64,000 nt of DNA. Origin: Plicaturopsis crispa FD-325 SS-3 (taxonomy: Eukaryota; Basidiomycota; Agaricomycetes; Amylocorticiales; Amylocorticiaceae). Below are positions 1-13,457 of the stretch, one piece after another. Positions within the stretch are counted from its first letter, which is position 1. Every line of letters begins with the position of its first letter. The stretch spans positions 268,266-332,265 of the forward strand of contig KN832571.1 in assembly GCA_000827205.1 (NCBI GenBank). The letters are read 5' to 3'. The notes under the pieces were generated by a model that worked only from the letters and a program-made list of their open reading frames with translations, made no database searches and was not told where the DNA came from. A program made the position numbers and the translations under genes.

Positions 1-983
1 GTTTCTACTCGATATACATGCTCTTTAAACCTCCCTGCGACGGTCCCGGACGTGTAGAAGGTATCAGGTATGTTTGAGACCACCTGCCTTCCCCTCCCCT
101 GCGCATTTTCGATATCCTGACACTCTGCACCTCCCAGGTACCTGCCCCTTTGCATATTGCACCTCTAAGAGGTCCATAGCGACGATATTATGTGCTTATG
201 GGCTCATGAGATGCCCTGGTAAGTCCCTGCCCCCTCACCCTCCGCATTTGTGGCGCATTTCTGACATATTGAGCGGTCATATACCTGTAGGACCACTTAT
301 ACATTCAAGACATCGACCTATAGGCCCTAAACGAGAGGGTTAGCAAGGTTCTAGGGTAAGTATCAGTGTATGTACTTCGCATTTTCAATTTCACAGTTAT
401 CTTGTATATAGTCACTCAATAAAGCCATTTGAAACCGAATTGATTACATAGAAGGCATTAGAATACATGCATATGAGTGGGCTACAAAAGAAACCTAAGC
501 AAAAGATGAAGAATTGATGAAATACTCGAGCTCGTCGTCGGCGACGACGAGCACGACACGTCGGAACGATGACGCCGAAGCCGACGCGCGCGGGACGCGT
601 TGAAGCCAAGTTGTGGCTGAGACTGACTGACGCGGCGACGGTTGTTGTCCCCGGTATCCGGTAGGGACTTATAGCCCGTATAGGGCTGTATAGGGTCTCT
701 CCATTTTCGTAGTTACGGACATTTATGAAGGAATTATACGCAGTCATAGGGAATTGGGACATTCCAAGCTAACTAGCCTGCCATGCCCCCCCCCCTATGG
801 CAAGCTAATTAGCTTGACCTTACGTGTTAACCAGGTGTGTAATTGTTTCCCCTTCGTCTATAAAGTCGCCGTCGTCCAAACGCCGCGTGGAATTCTGGTG
901 CCCGTGCAGGTGTTTAATCTCTCCGCAACGAGGTTTGTATGCGTATTATCGCCGTGCTGCCATCAAGCACCCATGCAACACTA
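1..983. other. No supported gene; short near-perfect palindrome
   Basis: I see no reading frame with protein-like composition or splice signals here. The only structure noted is an 11-bp inverted repeat with a 1-bp centre at 530-552 (arm GCTCGTCGTCG), inside a GC-rich stretch. The sequence ends at the TA target copy of the transposon that follows. Confidence 0.5.
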
Positions 984-3900
984 CAGTTGCGGACAGCCAA
1001 AGTCAACAATTTTGATGACCTATTTTTCTAGACACCGGAAAGTGTCCAAACCTTTCAGAAAGTGGTTTTTTAGCATCTTTGGGACCCAATGGATAGATTG
1101 GCACGAGCCGATTCCCTGATTTCGTCCATATAAGGTTCGCGAGGGGTCAAAATTTTGGCGGTCCCCCCAAAAAAATCGGGAAAAATCCGAGAAATACGCC
1201 AATCGATCGCTTTCGATTATCGCAGCCTGATCCTGTAAAAAAATACAGAAAAAGTTTGATATTTCGAGCCATAAAATAATCACAAGTTTGGCTGCTCCTG
1301 AAGCCGTAGTTTACAGCTTCATCGCTCCGAACGAGATGCCTGGTCGTGGTCGCCCTTCCAAACGCGCGAGAAATAAATCTGGCTTGAAGAACCAGTCCCG
1401 AGCCGCACGTTCCAACCCCTCGGACTCCGTCGCAGATGATGCGAGGCGCTCATCGAGTCAATCCTCCGGCTCTACTGATCAAGATCAAGAGGAATCCGAG
1501 TGGGCTGAACTCACCAGAATATTTGACGGCTTGAAGTTACAGTACAGCGAAGAAGGCTCGGAGTTTGAGGGGGATGATGATCTCGAAGATGTCGACGAGC
1601 AATCGGAATGGGAAGGCCTGGAAGATGAGGAATTCACCGAAGTTCTGGCTGCGATGGCCATCGACGAGGATCCAAATGACCATGACTGGATCCCCGAGAA
1701 GATACGGAAGAAGGCAGAAAGGCGACGCGCGATGAATAGAAAAGGTATGCCATTGCATACAACTTGTGTTCTTGGATGCAGCTCAAAAATCTATAGCGCG
1801 ACCGACACAGTATGTGAAAGGCCCAGATGTAATGAACAAATCCAAGCGCACGCAGGAACGCTATAGAAAATCGATGAGGAACCAGTCAGCATTAGATGCT
1901 TTCGGATTCAGCAAGAAGCCTACCGCGCACACACCAGAACAGCCGGCGCCGTCTACGAGCAATAATGCAGCTGCCGCCGTGACAGCCGCCGCTGGCGCGT
2001 CGACTAGATTGGTGCAGACGACACTTCCTATTCCTGCACCAAAAAATACACGAACACGGTCAGCATCGATCTTATCAGACCCGTCATCCGTAGACGAGAT
2101 CGAAGAAATCAACCCACCGCAAGAGTCAACGCTACCGGGGACGATCGCGGAAGATGCGCACGAATCGGAAGCGCCGCGCGATTCGCCTGAAACGGCCGGG
2201 GACGAGGTCCTCGATCCTGGCCCGGAAGATTGGGAGGAAGAGCTCGAAACCGCTGTCCGTGGCAGTGGACAGGACGAAATTCGCGATTGGGACGTCCTGC
2301 GAAAGCAGATCAAAGACGAACTAAAAAAGAAAAGTAGAACGTTACCCCTCTCTCGTGTCAATCAGCTCTTCATCCTCCAGAATTTTGCGACGCTCCGTTT
2401 GAAAGGCTTCTCCCGCATGGACGCGAGCCGAGAAATCGCCCGCCAGTGGCATGAGGGAGAAGGGGTTTGGTTTGCCCGCCGTGTTCGCGCACTCGCACGG
2501 CACTATCAAATATTCGAGCAGCTACCGATTGAAAAACGCGGCGGAGCAAAAAACGCGAGGTCGTGGCTTCACGACGAGTCGGTGCAGGCCCGTGCTCGAG
2601 CTTGGCTGACAGCGCAGCCTATCGGAAAGGTCACACCTCGGCTCCTTCGAGATGCCCTGAACTCCGTCATCTTCCCGGAACTCAATATCTCCCCCAAGGC
2701 GCCGCTGAGCGAGCGCACCGCACGCCGCTGGCTGATCAAGCTAGGTTGGCGCCGTACCGTAGTGCGGAAGGGGGTTTATATGGATGGGCATGAGCGCGAT
2801 GACGTCGTCCAGTATCGACGTGATGTGTTCCTTCCTGCGATGAAGGAATTTGAGGCTCGCATGGTCCGGTACGAAGGGCCTGAGCTGACAGAAGTGCAGC
2901 CCATACTTGCACCGGGCGTGAGGCCAGTCATTGCGCAGTATCACGATGAATGCTGCTTCCATGCGAACGATGAGTCGAAGAGCCTGTGGTGAGCACGAGA
3001 ATTATGAAAAAGCTTACATCTCACTAACTTCGCCGACGATAATAGGCTGCAGCCGGGCAAGCAACCGCTGCGCAAGAAGGGGCGGGGACGTCTCATCCAC
3101 GTCTCCGACTTTATCAATGAGGCAGATGGACGTCTTGTTTTGCGCGATGCGTCTGGGAGCATTGTCCGCGACGCCCGCCGTATCATCTACCCGGGATCGA
3201 ATGGAGATGCCTGGTGGGACAACGAGCAGCTCCTGAAGCAAGTTACGGACGCCATTGCTATATTCGAAGCTGCGCATCCCGATTGCCAGTGCCTCTTTAT
3301 CTTCGATCAGTCATCTGCTCACGCCTCGCTCCCACCTGATGCCCTTCGCGCCTTCGACATGAATAAATCCAACGGTGGGAAGCAGCGAAAGCAGCGCGAC
3401 ACGGTCATCCCCGAGTCCAATCCCACTGTGGAGCTTCGTGGCAGGCCGCAAAAAATGACGACACCTTCGGGGGAGGCTAAGGGGCTTCAGATGGTCCTCG
3501 AGGAGCGCGGATTCAATGTGAGCAATCTGCGCGCAAAATGTTCGCCTGTCTGCCCATTCGAGAGTCAGAACTGTTGTATGGCTCGGCTTCTGTCTCAGCA
3601 AGACGACTTCAAGAACCAGATCTCGATGCTCGAGTCGCTCATCAAGAAAGCTGGACACGAGTGCCTTTTCCTGCCGAAGTTTCATTGTGAACTCAATCCG
3701 ATCGAAATGGTATTTTTTTGCATCCTTTAGTGTTGTTCTCTATGCTAAATTCTATTCTGTTTCTTGCAGTACTGGGGATGGTGTAAATATCGGTACAGGG
3801 AGGTGCCGAAGGCTAATTTCAAGGAGGCCAAGGAGGTTGCTCGGCAGTTCCTCGACGCCTGTCCCATCGAGGTCATCCGTCGGTTCATCAACCGCTCGTG

Positions 3901-4257
3901 GCGATTCATTAGCGCTTACAGGCTGGGCTTGACTGGGAAGGCCGCAGAATGGGCTGTTCGCAAGCAGAGGCAGCATCGCCAGGTCTCTCAGCGTGCAATG
4001 CATGCTATCGAATCTATTCTTAGTTAGATTCGTATGTATTGGTACCTAATCTACGCGACATTGATCACTGCATACCCAAAAAAAGTGGTGTTGATGGCCA
4101 AAATTTTGGCGGTCCCCCCAAAAAAAGCCGGAAAAACCCGGCGAGTGCATTTTTGGGGGTTTTAAGCCTTTCTGAGTTCATATCTGAGCTTAGTTTTGTA
4201 CAAAAAAAATTTTCCGCGGCCAGGACCAAAGTTGTTGACTTTGGCTGTCCGCAACTG
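984..4257 (+). mobile_element. Tc1/mariner-like DNA transposon, apparently complete
   Basis: The element is bounded by perfect 26-bp terminal inverted repeats. The left repeat at 984-1009 begins CAGTTGCGGACAGCCAAAGT, and the right repeat at 4232-4257 is its exact reverse complement. TA dinucleotides sit immediately outside (982-983 and 4258-4259), as expected for the TA target duplication of the Tc1/mariner superfamily. Inside lies one four-exon DDE transposase gene with no visible frame damage. A 28-bp subterminal sequence containing AAAATTTTGGCGGTCCCCCC occurs at 1148-1175 and again in the same orientation at 4099-4126, so it is a direct rather than an inverted repeat. The identical TIRs and the intact gene suggest recent activity. 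Confidence 0.9.
1288..4027 (+). CDS. DDE transposase of the Tc1/mariner-like element
   Basis: Model: exons 1288-1744, 1821-2988, 3046-3709 and 3770-4027 join in frame to about 848 residues. A start at Met 1336 is also possible. The N-terminal third is acidic and serine-rich. The middle (LSRVNQLFILQNFATLRLKG) looks like helix-turn-helix DNA-binding sequence. The C-terminal half has a DDE arrangement: an Asp in QYHDECCFHAND, an Asp in LFIFDQSSAHAS and a Glu in HCELNPIEMYWGWCKYR, which is typical of IS630/Tc1/mariner-type enzymes. The gene lies wholly between the terminal inverted repeats. It should cut and rejoin the element ends in the nucleus. All introns have GT..AG ends and are 57-76 bp long. 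Catalytic assignment is by motif recognition only. Confidence 0.85.
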
Positions 4258-4259
4258 TA

Positions 4260-6454
4260 CGCCGTACGGGTTCTAGTTGTCCAGGGTCGTGTGGCCGGGC
4301 CGCTGGTATGGTCCTCCCTATAAAAGTCGCTTTTGGCGTTGACGTAGTTTCGCGTAGGCTACACATGTCCCTGCTACGCGCTCGACCTTCGGGCGCGCGT
4401 TTTTTGCCGATAGTCGAGGTTGGAATAGTCAACGGTGAGTCGGAGCTCCGTATGCAGCCCTGTTTAAACACTTCGTGCGTTTATCGCACTCGCCAACACC
4501 TGCTCGAGCACGAATCTGGAGATTGAGCAGAAATTAAGGCTCCAACCGCCGCCGACTGACGATCTCTCTGGTGGGACGGTGAGGTACCCGCCGATGCCTC
4601 GTTCTCGAATCTAGGATGATAACCGGTGCATGGCAAACTGAGCTCAACAGGATTTTTCGGATTATATTAATCTTGCAGCCCTACTTTGCGGTCAAAAAAT
4701 CTTGGTTAGGGCGCACCCGGCGAGGCTCATGTCAGAACACGAAGATTAAACTATGCAGTAAGTACGCTGGCTAGACAACGCGAGTCTGGAACTAGATGTT
4801 GACGGACTTAGTTCAGCTTGATCCCACGCGCCCACAGAAACAAATAGTCTGCCTCTCGGTGGGTGTTGGCACAGCGGGCAGGCAGAGGAACCTCGGAAGT
4901 GTCGAGGGCCCGGTCGGCTGTAATCTGTCTACGCGATGGAAGCATTGCATGCGCCCATGGAGAGAACGGAAACAACGAGCCTCGAGAAGCCACCGACGGC
5001 CTACGGCCGTTTTCCCCGCCCCCCCGTCTAAGAACCTTAGAAGTTCGTGGTGCCTGGAAGATTGTCGACAGTCACTGAGGTTGCACTGAGGTGCTGGCAA
5101 TGACTGCGTCACGATTCATCCCGCAGTGAGCCATACATGCATCTGAACTCAGCCCTTGCGCAGCGTTGCCCTCTCACTGACTTCACCGTCAACCCAGGGT
5201 AACGACTCCACAAAAATTTTTAGGGGGGAGGGATTGCCTACCCACCCTCGGTCGAGTTGACGGAGAGCAAGGGCTGCCTTGTGGTAGGATAGACGTCGAT
5301 GGACCCTGACGAATAAAATACGCCCGCACCCGCGACTCGAGGCGACTCGGTGCCACTTGTGTATTACTCGCGTTTAGAGTGTACGATAACATCGGGACAT
5401 CTGATGACCGGTGACTACTACTGCCAAGTCTCCAAGCTCGTGGCTGACGATGACCGCAAGAAATGAGCGGCTGAGGGGACGAACTCTGGGTCAAGTGAAT
5501 AGTATTTCAATTCACATGAGCTGTTTCTGTCTGGACCGTTCCCCGGGTGATGCATTGATCTCTTCAGCCGTGCCTCCTTTCCAGCCTGTTTCCAGCAGTA
5601 GATGTTCTCAACGTTTGCAACCCGGCTGTACCAGGAATTACTCGCCTTCCTTTATCACCAATCGCACCGTATTTTCTCCATGGGCGTCTACTTATAGGCA
5701 GTGCAGCGAGACTAACGCGCTGAAAGTTCCGCCACTCGAGCCTCATCCGGCATTCGGAAAAAGCCGAAGGACCATGTGCCCAATCAGCGATAATTTTTGC
5801 GACCAGCTCCGCCTGAAGTTTGAACATCATCATCGCCACCGAACCACAAAAAATTGCTACATCTTCTCTCTGTCGTCGTACACCTGCTGCGCGACTTCAG
5901 AGTCCCAAAGTGCCACAATTTCTGACCAGGAGAGAAACAGCGATCTTCGTCTGCTGACCCTTGAGTGAGTGGCTCTTTGTCATATCGAAAATTTAGCAAT
6001 TTTCTAACGGCAACGGTTTCGATAGGTGGACATCTGTCCGAGGTTTGACCAGCCCATTGCCCTCTACAACGCTGTACTGACCTCACGGCACTGGCAGGTG
6101 AACCCCCCTGACACGAGCTAGTACAAGTCTTTCGTCTATAACCTTTCAAACGTCGGTTTCGGCCCTCGCTATCCTTATTCTCTCGGCATACCCCACCCCT
6201 CGCCCTTAAAGCCCTTTCCTCGCTGCACAGGGAGCGAGGAACCCGCATCGACTGACTTACGCCCTCTTGTTGCCGTCCTAGCCCGCCCGGCTCGCCTTCG
6301 ACCGCGGCGGTTCTGGTTCGGTAATTCGGGTTTTAACATCCATCTTACACCCACAACGCTTGCACTGGAATCCACAGCCAATCCCGCTCTAGACACCATA
6401 GAAATCATAGACGTTGAAATCGACGTCTACTGCCAAAAACATCTCGCTACAGCC
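4260..6454. other. Gene-poor stretch upstream of ornithine decarboxylase
   Basis: No reading frame here has convincing protein character. The last few hundred bases must contain the promoter and 5' leader of the ornithine decarboxylase gene that starts at 6455, but I could not place a TATA box or transcription start with confidence. Confidence 0.4.
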
Positions 6455-8076
6455 ATGTCCCAAGTTGAAGTTCTTCCGGCTTCTTGCCCCATCGATTTTG
6501 TCTCTCCGACCTCCAACAATTTTTTCCCTCGCTCCTACGGCGACCAGCACGCCTGGGCAGCCCACATCAACGAACTCATCTCGAGCTCTCCATCCACCCG
6601 TATCCTTGATTCGTCTCTGCCAGCGGCAGACAATCGCGACGAAGATGACGCGATCTTCCCAGACTTGCCACCTCTTAAGCGAGGTCACCCTGCCGTTCAT
6701 CTCCGAGAAGGAATCATGAACGCCGCACGCGCAGCGGAGGCTCACAAGGAGGATGCCGAACAAGCATTCTTCGTCGCGGATCTCAGCCAGGTCTATAGGC
6801 AGCATGAGAAATGGCTGCGATGCCTGCCTGGCGTCGAGCCCTTCTACGGTCCGTATACGTTCTTCTCTTTTTACCAATTCTTCCAGTTTCTAACGTCTGT
6901 GCCTTTTTAGCGGTAAAATGCAACCCGGATCCTTACGTTATTCGACTCCTCGCGGCGTTGGGTACAGGATTCGACTGTGCTTCGAACGGAGAAATCTCCC
7001 AAGTCCTGGCCATCGACGGCATCGATGCCTCTCGCATCATCTTCGCAAACCCGTGCAAAGCTACGTCATTTGTCCGGGGCGCTGCCCGGGTCGGCGTCGA
7101 TATGATGACCTTCGATAACGCAGACGAGCTGCACAAGATCGCGCGTGTTCACCCGCGTGCTAAACTCGTCCTTCGCATTCTCACAGACGATTCCAAGGCG
7201 CTTTGCCGACTTGGCCTCAAGTTCGGTGCACCCCTTGCCACGGTCCCGGGTCTCCTCGCGAAGGCCCGCGAGCTGAAATTGGACGTCATTGGTGTCAGCT
7301 TCCACGTTGGGAGTGGCTGTTACGACTCGTCTGCGTTTGCCGACGCCGTCATGCGTGCACGTTCTACCTTCAACATGGGTGCAGAGGCTGGATACACGTT
7401 CAACCTCCTAGACGTTGGCGGTGGCTTCGAGGACGGCAACTTCGAGGAGACTGCCTCGGTTCTCTCTGACGCCCTCGATCGATACTTCCCTGATCGAAAT
7501 GGCATTAGAGTTATAGCGGAGCCGGGAAGGTTTTACGTCTCGAAGGCGTTCAGCCTTGCGACCAATATCATAGCCCGGCGGGCTCCCATGGACGATACAG
7601 AAGATGCCGTATCTCGTGCGGAAATAGATGCTGAGCAGCCCCGTGTGATGTGTACGTTCTCATCCATACATGTTTCTTGTTTCGCATTCTCATGCTGATT
7701 ACAATCGGTGCATACAGACTACATCAATGATGGAGTGTATGGGGCGTTCAACTGCATTCTCTTCGATCATCAGACCGTACACCCATACGTGCTCTCGCTC
7801 AACGGCTCTTTCCACGTCCCGTCCTCGGAGCCCCTTCACGTGAGCAGCGTGTGGGGCCCTACGTGCGACTCGATAGATTGTGTATGCCCGGTTGCGAAGT
7901 TGCCGAGCTCGCTTCGTGTGGGGGATTGGCTGGGCTTCGATAACATGGGTGCCTATACCGTGTGCGCTGCCAGCCAGTTCAATGGCTTCGAGGTCAGCAA
8001 GGTCGTCTACACTACTGGCAACGCGGGCGGTCACGAAGTGCGGGACGCGCTGAAGGCGTTTGCGGCGGAGGGTTGA
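6455..8076 (+). CDS. SPE1: Ornithine decarboxylase
   Basis: This PLP enzyme converts ornithine to putrescine in the cytosol, the first step of polyamine synthesis. Exons 6455-6848, 6911-7651 and 7718-8076 join in frame to 497 residues, near the usual fungal length. Family landmarks are all present: the PLP lysine in AVKCNPD (Lys about 134), HVGSGC (about 263-268), the glycine-rich DVGGGFED, EPGRFYV (about 335), the active-site cysteine in WGPTCDSIDC (about 428) and FDNMGAYT near the end. The start is the first Met of the open frame and gives a normal N-terminal extension. The first intron donor is the less common GTCCGT. The neighbours are unrelated. I am confident of the product and fairly sure of the splice sites. 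Confidence 0.96.
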
Positions 8077-9517
8077 CAAGATGAACGACCTAGGGTCGTG
8101 TTACGAACTTTACGGAGGGTTTTTATTTGCCCGTTATTGTATACGTCCTGCTTGCATTATGAAACGGTGTGTGCCTGCTTAGATCAGGGCTGAGATGATT
8201 GTTCATTTATCTGGTATTGTTGCCACGGTAGACTGGCGGGAGGGGCGGGCCTGAGCTCGTAGCACATGCATTTCAGGGATTCGGTATGTTTTCGGTACCG
8301 AGGAATACCGCGCTTGCCGCAAAACCCCCGCAACGGTGGCGTACCTGCTGCCTTCTGCTGCGCACCTCCTTTGCGAGCGGTCGGACACATTTCCCAGGGC
8401 TATTTCAAACCTCGTGACGTCTACGCTCGACGTCGACCAACGACTTGCCTGTTTTAGATCGAAGTGGTGATCGAACGAGTCCAAGTTCTGTAAGGCACAC
8501 AGCGAGCCAAGGATGCGAACATGAAGGAAAATCCTCTCGGGATCAATGCAGTGGGCCGCGAACTCTCCCGCAGTCGAATGCTCGTCGCCGTCGTGCCCAC
8601 CAGGTGCCCGCAGCTTTACGTTGATCACGGACACGCTGTGCGCCGTGTAAGTATTCGCATACACGGTTGATGGATGGTTGTGCGCAATGACGAGCTCTCT
8701 TCTCAGTACGTGGCCCATGGGCAGGCAGTCCTCGAAATCAGGAGGGGATCTGATGACCGTCTGCACCGGATGGGAATGAACGTTACTTTTCCAGTTGACG
8801 AGTGGCGGTCGAAATCATACTCGATTTGGGTTCCTCCGACCGCTTGAAACCCTGGGATCATATTGTGCATATTGCTAGAAGGTGAAGAGGAAGGGAGTAT
8901 TTAAACCGGCCGAAGTTTGGTGCAAGTAACAGGGTGCAACACAATGGAGATGGCGCCAAATATTTGATACAGAATTGTGCAACCGCGACGTCGACTCGCC
9001 TAAACCCGACGATACTTGGGCATGATGTGCTTGAGAACTTTCAAAACCCTGCACGGTGCAACAACGAGGACGGACGTCTTGGACTCGAATGCGCTGGAAG
9101 CCACATCACCAACCGAGGTCCGAGCCTCGAGGGCACCTGTCGCAAATAAGAAGCCGAGACGGAACGAAAAAATGCAGCCCCGCGACGATCAGAGATCTCT
9201 CCGTGAACATCTGGGATCTGAGGAAGCGGGGCCGAGACCTCCCCACGCCGCCAGTTGTTTGTCGCAAAACTTGTCCGTTTTCATCATGGCGACCGGTTTA
9301 CGCGTGGAAGACTCCATATTCGGTGTGCCAAAGGGAAGTGCGCCGAGCGGAATAGCTATATGTCCAGGGTATATTCGATCAGTTGCTCCCTTTCTTTCGC
9401 CCTCTTTCGTCCCCCCCTCCCGTGCACAGCCATATCTTACACCACACTCGCGACTTCAACCCGCGTCGACATTTCTAATCTCTGCTAGCTGCACGACGGT
9501 GCGCAGGTCGACAAGTC
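8077..9517. other. Intergenic: ornithine decarboxylase 3' side and APSES gene 5' side
   Basis: I see no coding region I would support. The pyrimidine-rich stretch near 9380-9480, just before the next start codon, looks like a fungal 5' leader. Confidence 0.4.
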
Positions 9518-11606
9518 ATGACTACAAGCGTGATGCAGGCGAGCATTCGTTTATCGCGTCATGTCTTCGTCCGCGGGGCTAACTCTCTTGTATTGCAGAG
9601 CACAATCCCTTCGCCAGCTAGTGGCCAAGTGCCGCGTTTCCGGCCATTTACCAGTCCAAGCCACCATGTCACAAAGGGTCGCTATATTACCAGCAATGAT
9701 CCTAGAGGTTACATGTGAGCACGTATCTGATCGTGCATCGAGCCCGTCTGACGAGTGGCTAGACCCGTATACGAGTATCCGCTCAATGGCCAATGGATCA
9801 TGATGGACATGGACGACGGCTACATCCTTTGGACAGGCATATGGAAGGGTAAGCCTACCGATCTTGTAGCAAATACGTGCCCTAACATAAGCCCTTTCAG
9901 CTCTTGGAAACTCCAAAGGTAATAATTCACTCGCAATTGCACGGGAGACAAAGTTCTGATACATGCGTTGCGACAGCTGACATTGTGAAGATGGTTGACT
10001 CACAACCAGAGCTTGCCAACCAAATACGCAGAGTACGTGGTGGGTATTTAAAAATCCAAGGTACTTGGATGCCCTATGAGGTAGGTCGTACCTTCTTCCT
10101 TCACCGTTACTTTCGCTCACAAGCAAGTGCACAGGTTGCTCTACGTCTAGCACGTCGGTCAGTGAACCTGCATCTACTACCTGGTTTTTGTTGACTTACT
10201 TTCTTGTATATCAGTGTCGCATACCCCATCCGTGACGACCTTGTCCCACTATTTGGGTATTTGCTCTATCCTCCCGTGGTTCATGTCATTCGAAGACTCT
10301 GACCCTGTAATGTGTAGACCGACCTTTCCGAGTACGTGTCTGTCGCCAGACCAACCCGGTTATGGGCAAATTGTCGCCACGGGAACAGGGCGGCGGCGCG
10401 TTCGTAGAAGCAATACGTCTTCCGGCATCCCGTCGGGTGTCTCCCATGAATCACAGTCGAACTGGACTGTCGTCACGCCCACTTCTGCAGCATCCGGGCA
10501 TATGTCATCCGTCGACAACCAAGCCGCGCCGCGCTCTTCGTCGGGCGTTCGCCCACCTCATTCCGGAGACTCGCAGGACCTCTATTTGAGACAAGCTTAT
10601 GCACCGTCACCATTCCCTGCCTTTCATGGGCGGCGAGCGTCTGGTGACTGGTCCGGAGGCAGTCCATCCACAATCTCCCCTCTCATCCGGGAACGCGCTT
10701 ATCGCCCACGTTATGCTCCCTATCCCGACCCATCGTCGAGCGTTAGCCGTAAAAGCTCAGCATCGTCTCGTGGTTCCATATCCCTCGATGTTCCCGCAAT
10801 GGACCGACTTTCGAACGATACGGGCACGGACTCACAACAGGGATCTCCGGATCCGCAGGTGACCCTTGCTCCAATCCACCCGTCGAGGATCTATACCGGT
10901 GCCCGACAAGTGTCGTATAACCTACCGCCTATTTCTCACTTAGAAGAAGGAGGGGGGCTGCAACGCCAAGATTCTGCCGATGTCCTGCGGCGACTGAAGC
11001 TTGATGACGATTCTCAGTCGAGCTCGGAGGGATCCCAGTGCGTGGATGAACAGCCGTGGGCCCGGGACCGCTCATTTTCCACCCCACCTTACAAGTAAGT
11101 TCAACGTTTCGTTGCGCAAACAGCAATCTAACGGTTGAAAATTCAGAATGTCGCCCTCCAATGCTAGCGGCGGTCCCTCGTATCGTCGTGACGAGCACAG
11201 GCCTCCATACTCGTCCAGCTTTGGCCGCCAACCTTCTTCGCATCTCATGCCTCCCGAGCTCAGCCTATCGGTTCCGTCTTTCATCCGTGACGATACCTCC
11301 ACTTGCGACCCCTCCCCCGTTTCACCTGCCACCCCGCGGTCCGCAGTAGCAGACGAACGGCCCGGACTTGTGCCCCTTTCAGTCCTGCAGGACACAGGGC
11401 GCATGAAGGCGCCTACGGGCACGGGATTCCCAGGTGCTCCGCTTACGCGCGATTGGTTGCACTCTAGCGTATATCCTAGCATCTCCAGGCGAGACGTCGT
11501 GGTACACGGCACGGAAACGCGACTTTCGGCGTGTCGTCATTCCTGCGACGATGCCGAGGATGGCGTGAACGATGCTCCGATGTACCCTGCGCGCCCATGG
11601 TCGTAA
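9518..11606 (+). CDS. APSES/KilA-N domain transcription factor
   Basis: This is a predicted nuclear DNA-binding protein of the fungal APSES class (Mbp1/Swi4/StuA superfamily). Exons 9518-9714, 9763-9848, 9901-9918, 9977-10080, 10135-10157, 10215-10256, 10318-11094 and 11147-11606 join in frame to about 568 residues. The DNA-binding domain is spread over many tiny exons and reads GYIPVYEYPLNGQWIMMDMD, then GYILWTGIWKALGNSK, RRVRGGYLKIQGTWMPYEVA and DDLVPLFGPTFPSTCLSPDQ. This is the KilA-N fold core. The rest is a long Ser/Pro-rich, low-complexity tail without ankyrin repeats, so it is not a Mbp1/Swi6-type factor. The start is uncertain: 9539-9598 is open in frame but could be a GC..AG intron. 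The 18- and 23-nt exons are unusual, but they are needed to keep the domain intact. Confidence 0.85.
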
Positions 11607-13457
11607 ACTCTCCACGCCACCCTCGTTCACCGTTTCTTCCGCACTTTCGCCCTCCGTCAATCATTCTTCTGCTCTCTTTGTTCTCGTTGCTATTGCGGAC
11701 TCTCTCCAGGATCTCGGACTCGGATTTGCTTCTGCTCAATCTTTCCTCTCTTCACGCATATAATACTCATTATTGATAGCGCTTGCCGTCTTTCTGATGC
11801 CTATACTCACTTGCTCTGTTTCTCGTTTTCGTCGGATGCTTGCTGTCGGATATAAGTATAGATACATAATGTAACATCACGTTCTAATCTGTTTTCTCGG
11901 TATCCGTGTCCACCGTCCACGAGGTTCGGAGGGTATGATTGTGGTTCTCCTTCAACTTCTGAACGAGCAGAAGAGAAGCATGTCGCTACAACGTTGAGGA
12001 TAGCACGCAAGCGCCTATAGATAGGCACCGCGCGTACGACGAGCGCAGCACGAACTTTGACACGCGACTCGGGTGTTTCGTCGAAGGGGAGACAAAAGTT
12101 CTTCTGTTCTTCTTGATCCTTTACAACCGCAATGCAGCATTAAGCGCTGAAATGAACCACGGCAGAACGGGCTGGCTAATTCTTGCACTGAGCAATCAGA
12201 CTCGGCCTAGTGGTGCATATTTCCTTCTCTGCGAAGCGCGCACTCGTCTTGGACGTGCGCCGCGACAGTGTCGGATCGAGTCGACACAGGATGGGTGTCG
12301 GACAACAGCGTATTATTGATCCAGCTTGGATTCAGCAACATGGAGCGCCGAGAGGCCGCTGCAGTGGCAACATATTAACCCGACTCATGCGGTGATTCCT
12401 GACGTACTGATCTGCAACTGGCTCCGGGATACAAAGACTACGCCGTGCCGACGGGGGTTGACGCTGGGGGCACATGGACTTCAAGAAGACCAAGGGACGA
12501 GGGCGAGACGTCGGCCCAACGAGTGTGTGTGGCGTCCCGCAAAGCTAGAATGTCACGGCTATTGGTCCCCCAACATGTATCAACCTCGATAGCGATGGAG
12601 TAATGCGCCCTGGAAATGTAGAAAGGTTGCGATGCGATTATTGTTTCTGCCATCTGGAGACTGTCATTGTGTTCGTGACCATGAAAACATACCCGTTGTT
12701 GTCCGCTTTACATCGAAATACTCTATGTTCGAAGTCAATTGTCGCTGAGCAAGTAGCCAGGGTTGCCGCCGATAATCAGAGTGTCAAATGACAACTTACA
12801 AGGACGTGCGCACGCGACGCCACAGGATCCATGGGGAGAAAATCGAATCAGAAAGTGTATATGGCGGTATGATGGACGTTCAGAACGTTCAGATTGATTG
12901 TACACTTACTGCGTATGTGCATATGCCATAGAGATATTTTCAAGCCCTTGAAGCTGGAAGAACAGGCAGCCGGACGCGGCAAATGCATTTTTGCTGGATA
13001 AAGTGCATGAAAGACGAGCTTAGACCTGGACAGTAGAGCGGCCGGTCTATAGACCTATTTATGTGCTATTCAGTTAATGTCAGTATGCTTCGCGACTCGG
13101 TGCATAGATTCTTACTTGTACTCAGCGGAACGACAGTCCAAGTTCAAAGAAACGAACGAGACGCGCTGTGCGAGCATGCAGCCAGTGCCGGAAGCTTCAT
13201 TTCATTTCCGGATCCGATCCGCTGCAGTCACGTCTGGCAAAGTCCTGGCTGCAATAAGCACTTTCTGCTTGACTTGCTAAACAGGACATTCTCTGGCCTG
13301 CTGGCCCTTGGTTTCCAGGATTCTACCGATACGGGACTACTTCCAGACCGCAAGGGGCAGAGCTCAGTCAAATACTAACAGTCATCCTGCCAACGACCAG
13401 GAATCTATACCCTTGCGGCCCGTACACCAGCGCGACACCCATCTTGAATCGCTTGCT
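11607..13457. other. Intergenic, 1.85 kb, no supported gene
   Basis: This stretch contains the 3' end of the APSES gene and the promoter of the phosphate transporter. Short open frames are present, but none has recognisable domains or consistent splice signals. Confidence 0.4.

Noticed and set aside
412-762. Open frame of 116 codons on the minus strand near the window start
   Set aside because: It is an Arg-rich run over the palindrome at 530-552, with no family resemblance and no splice context.
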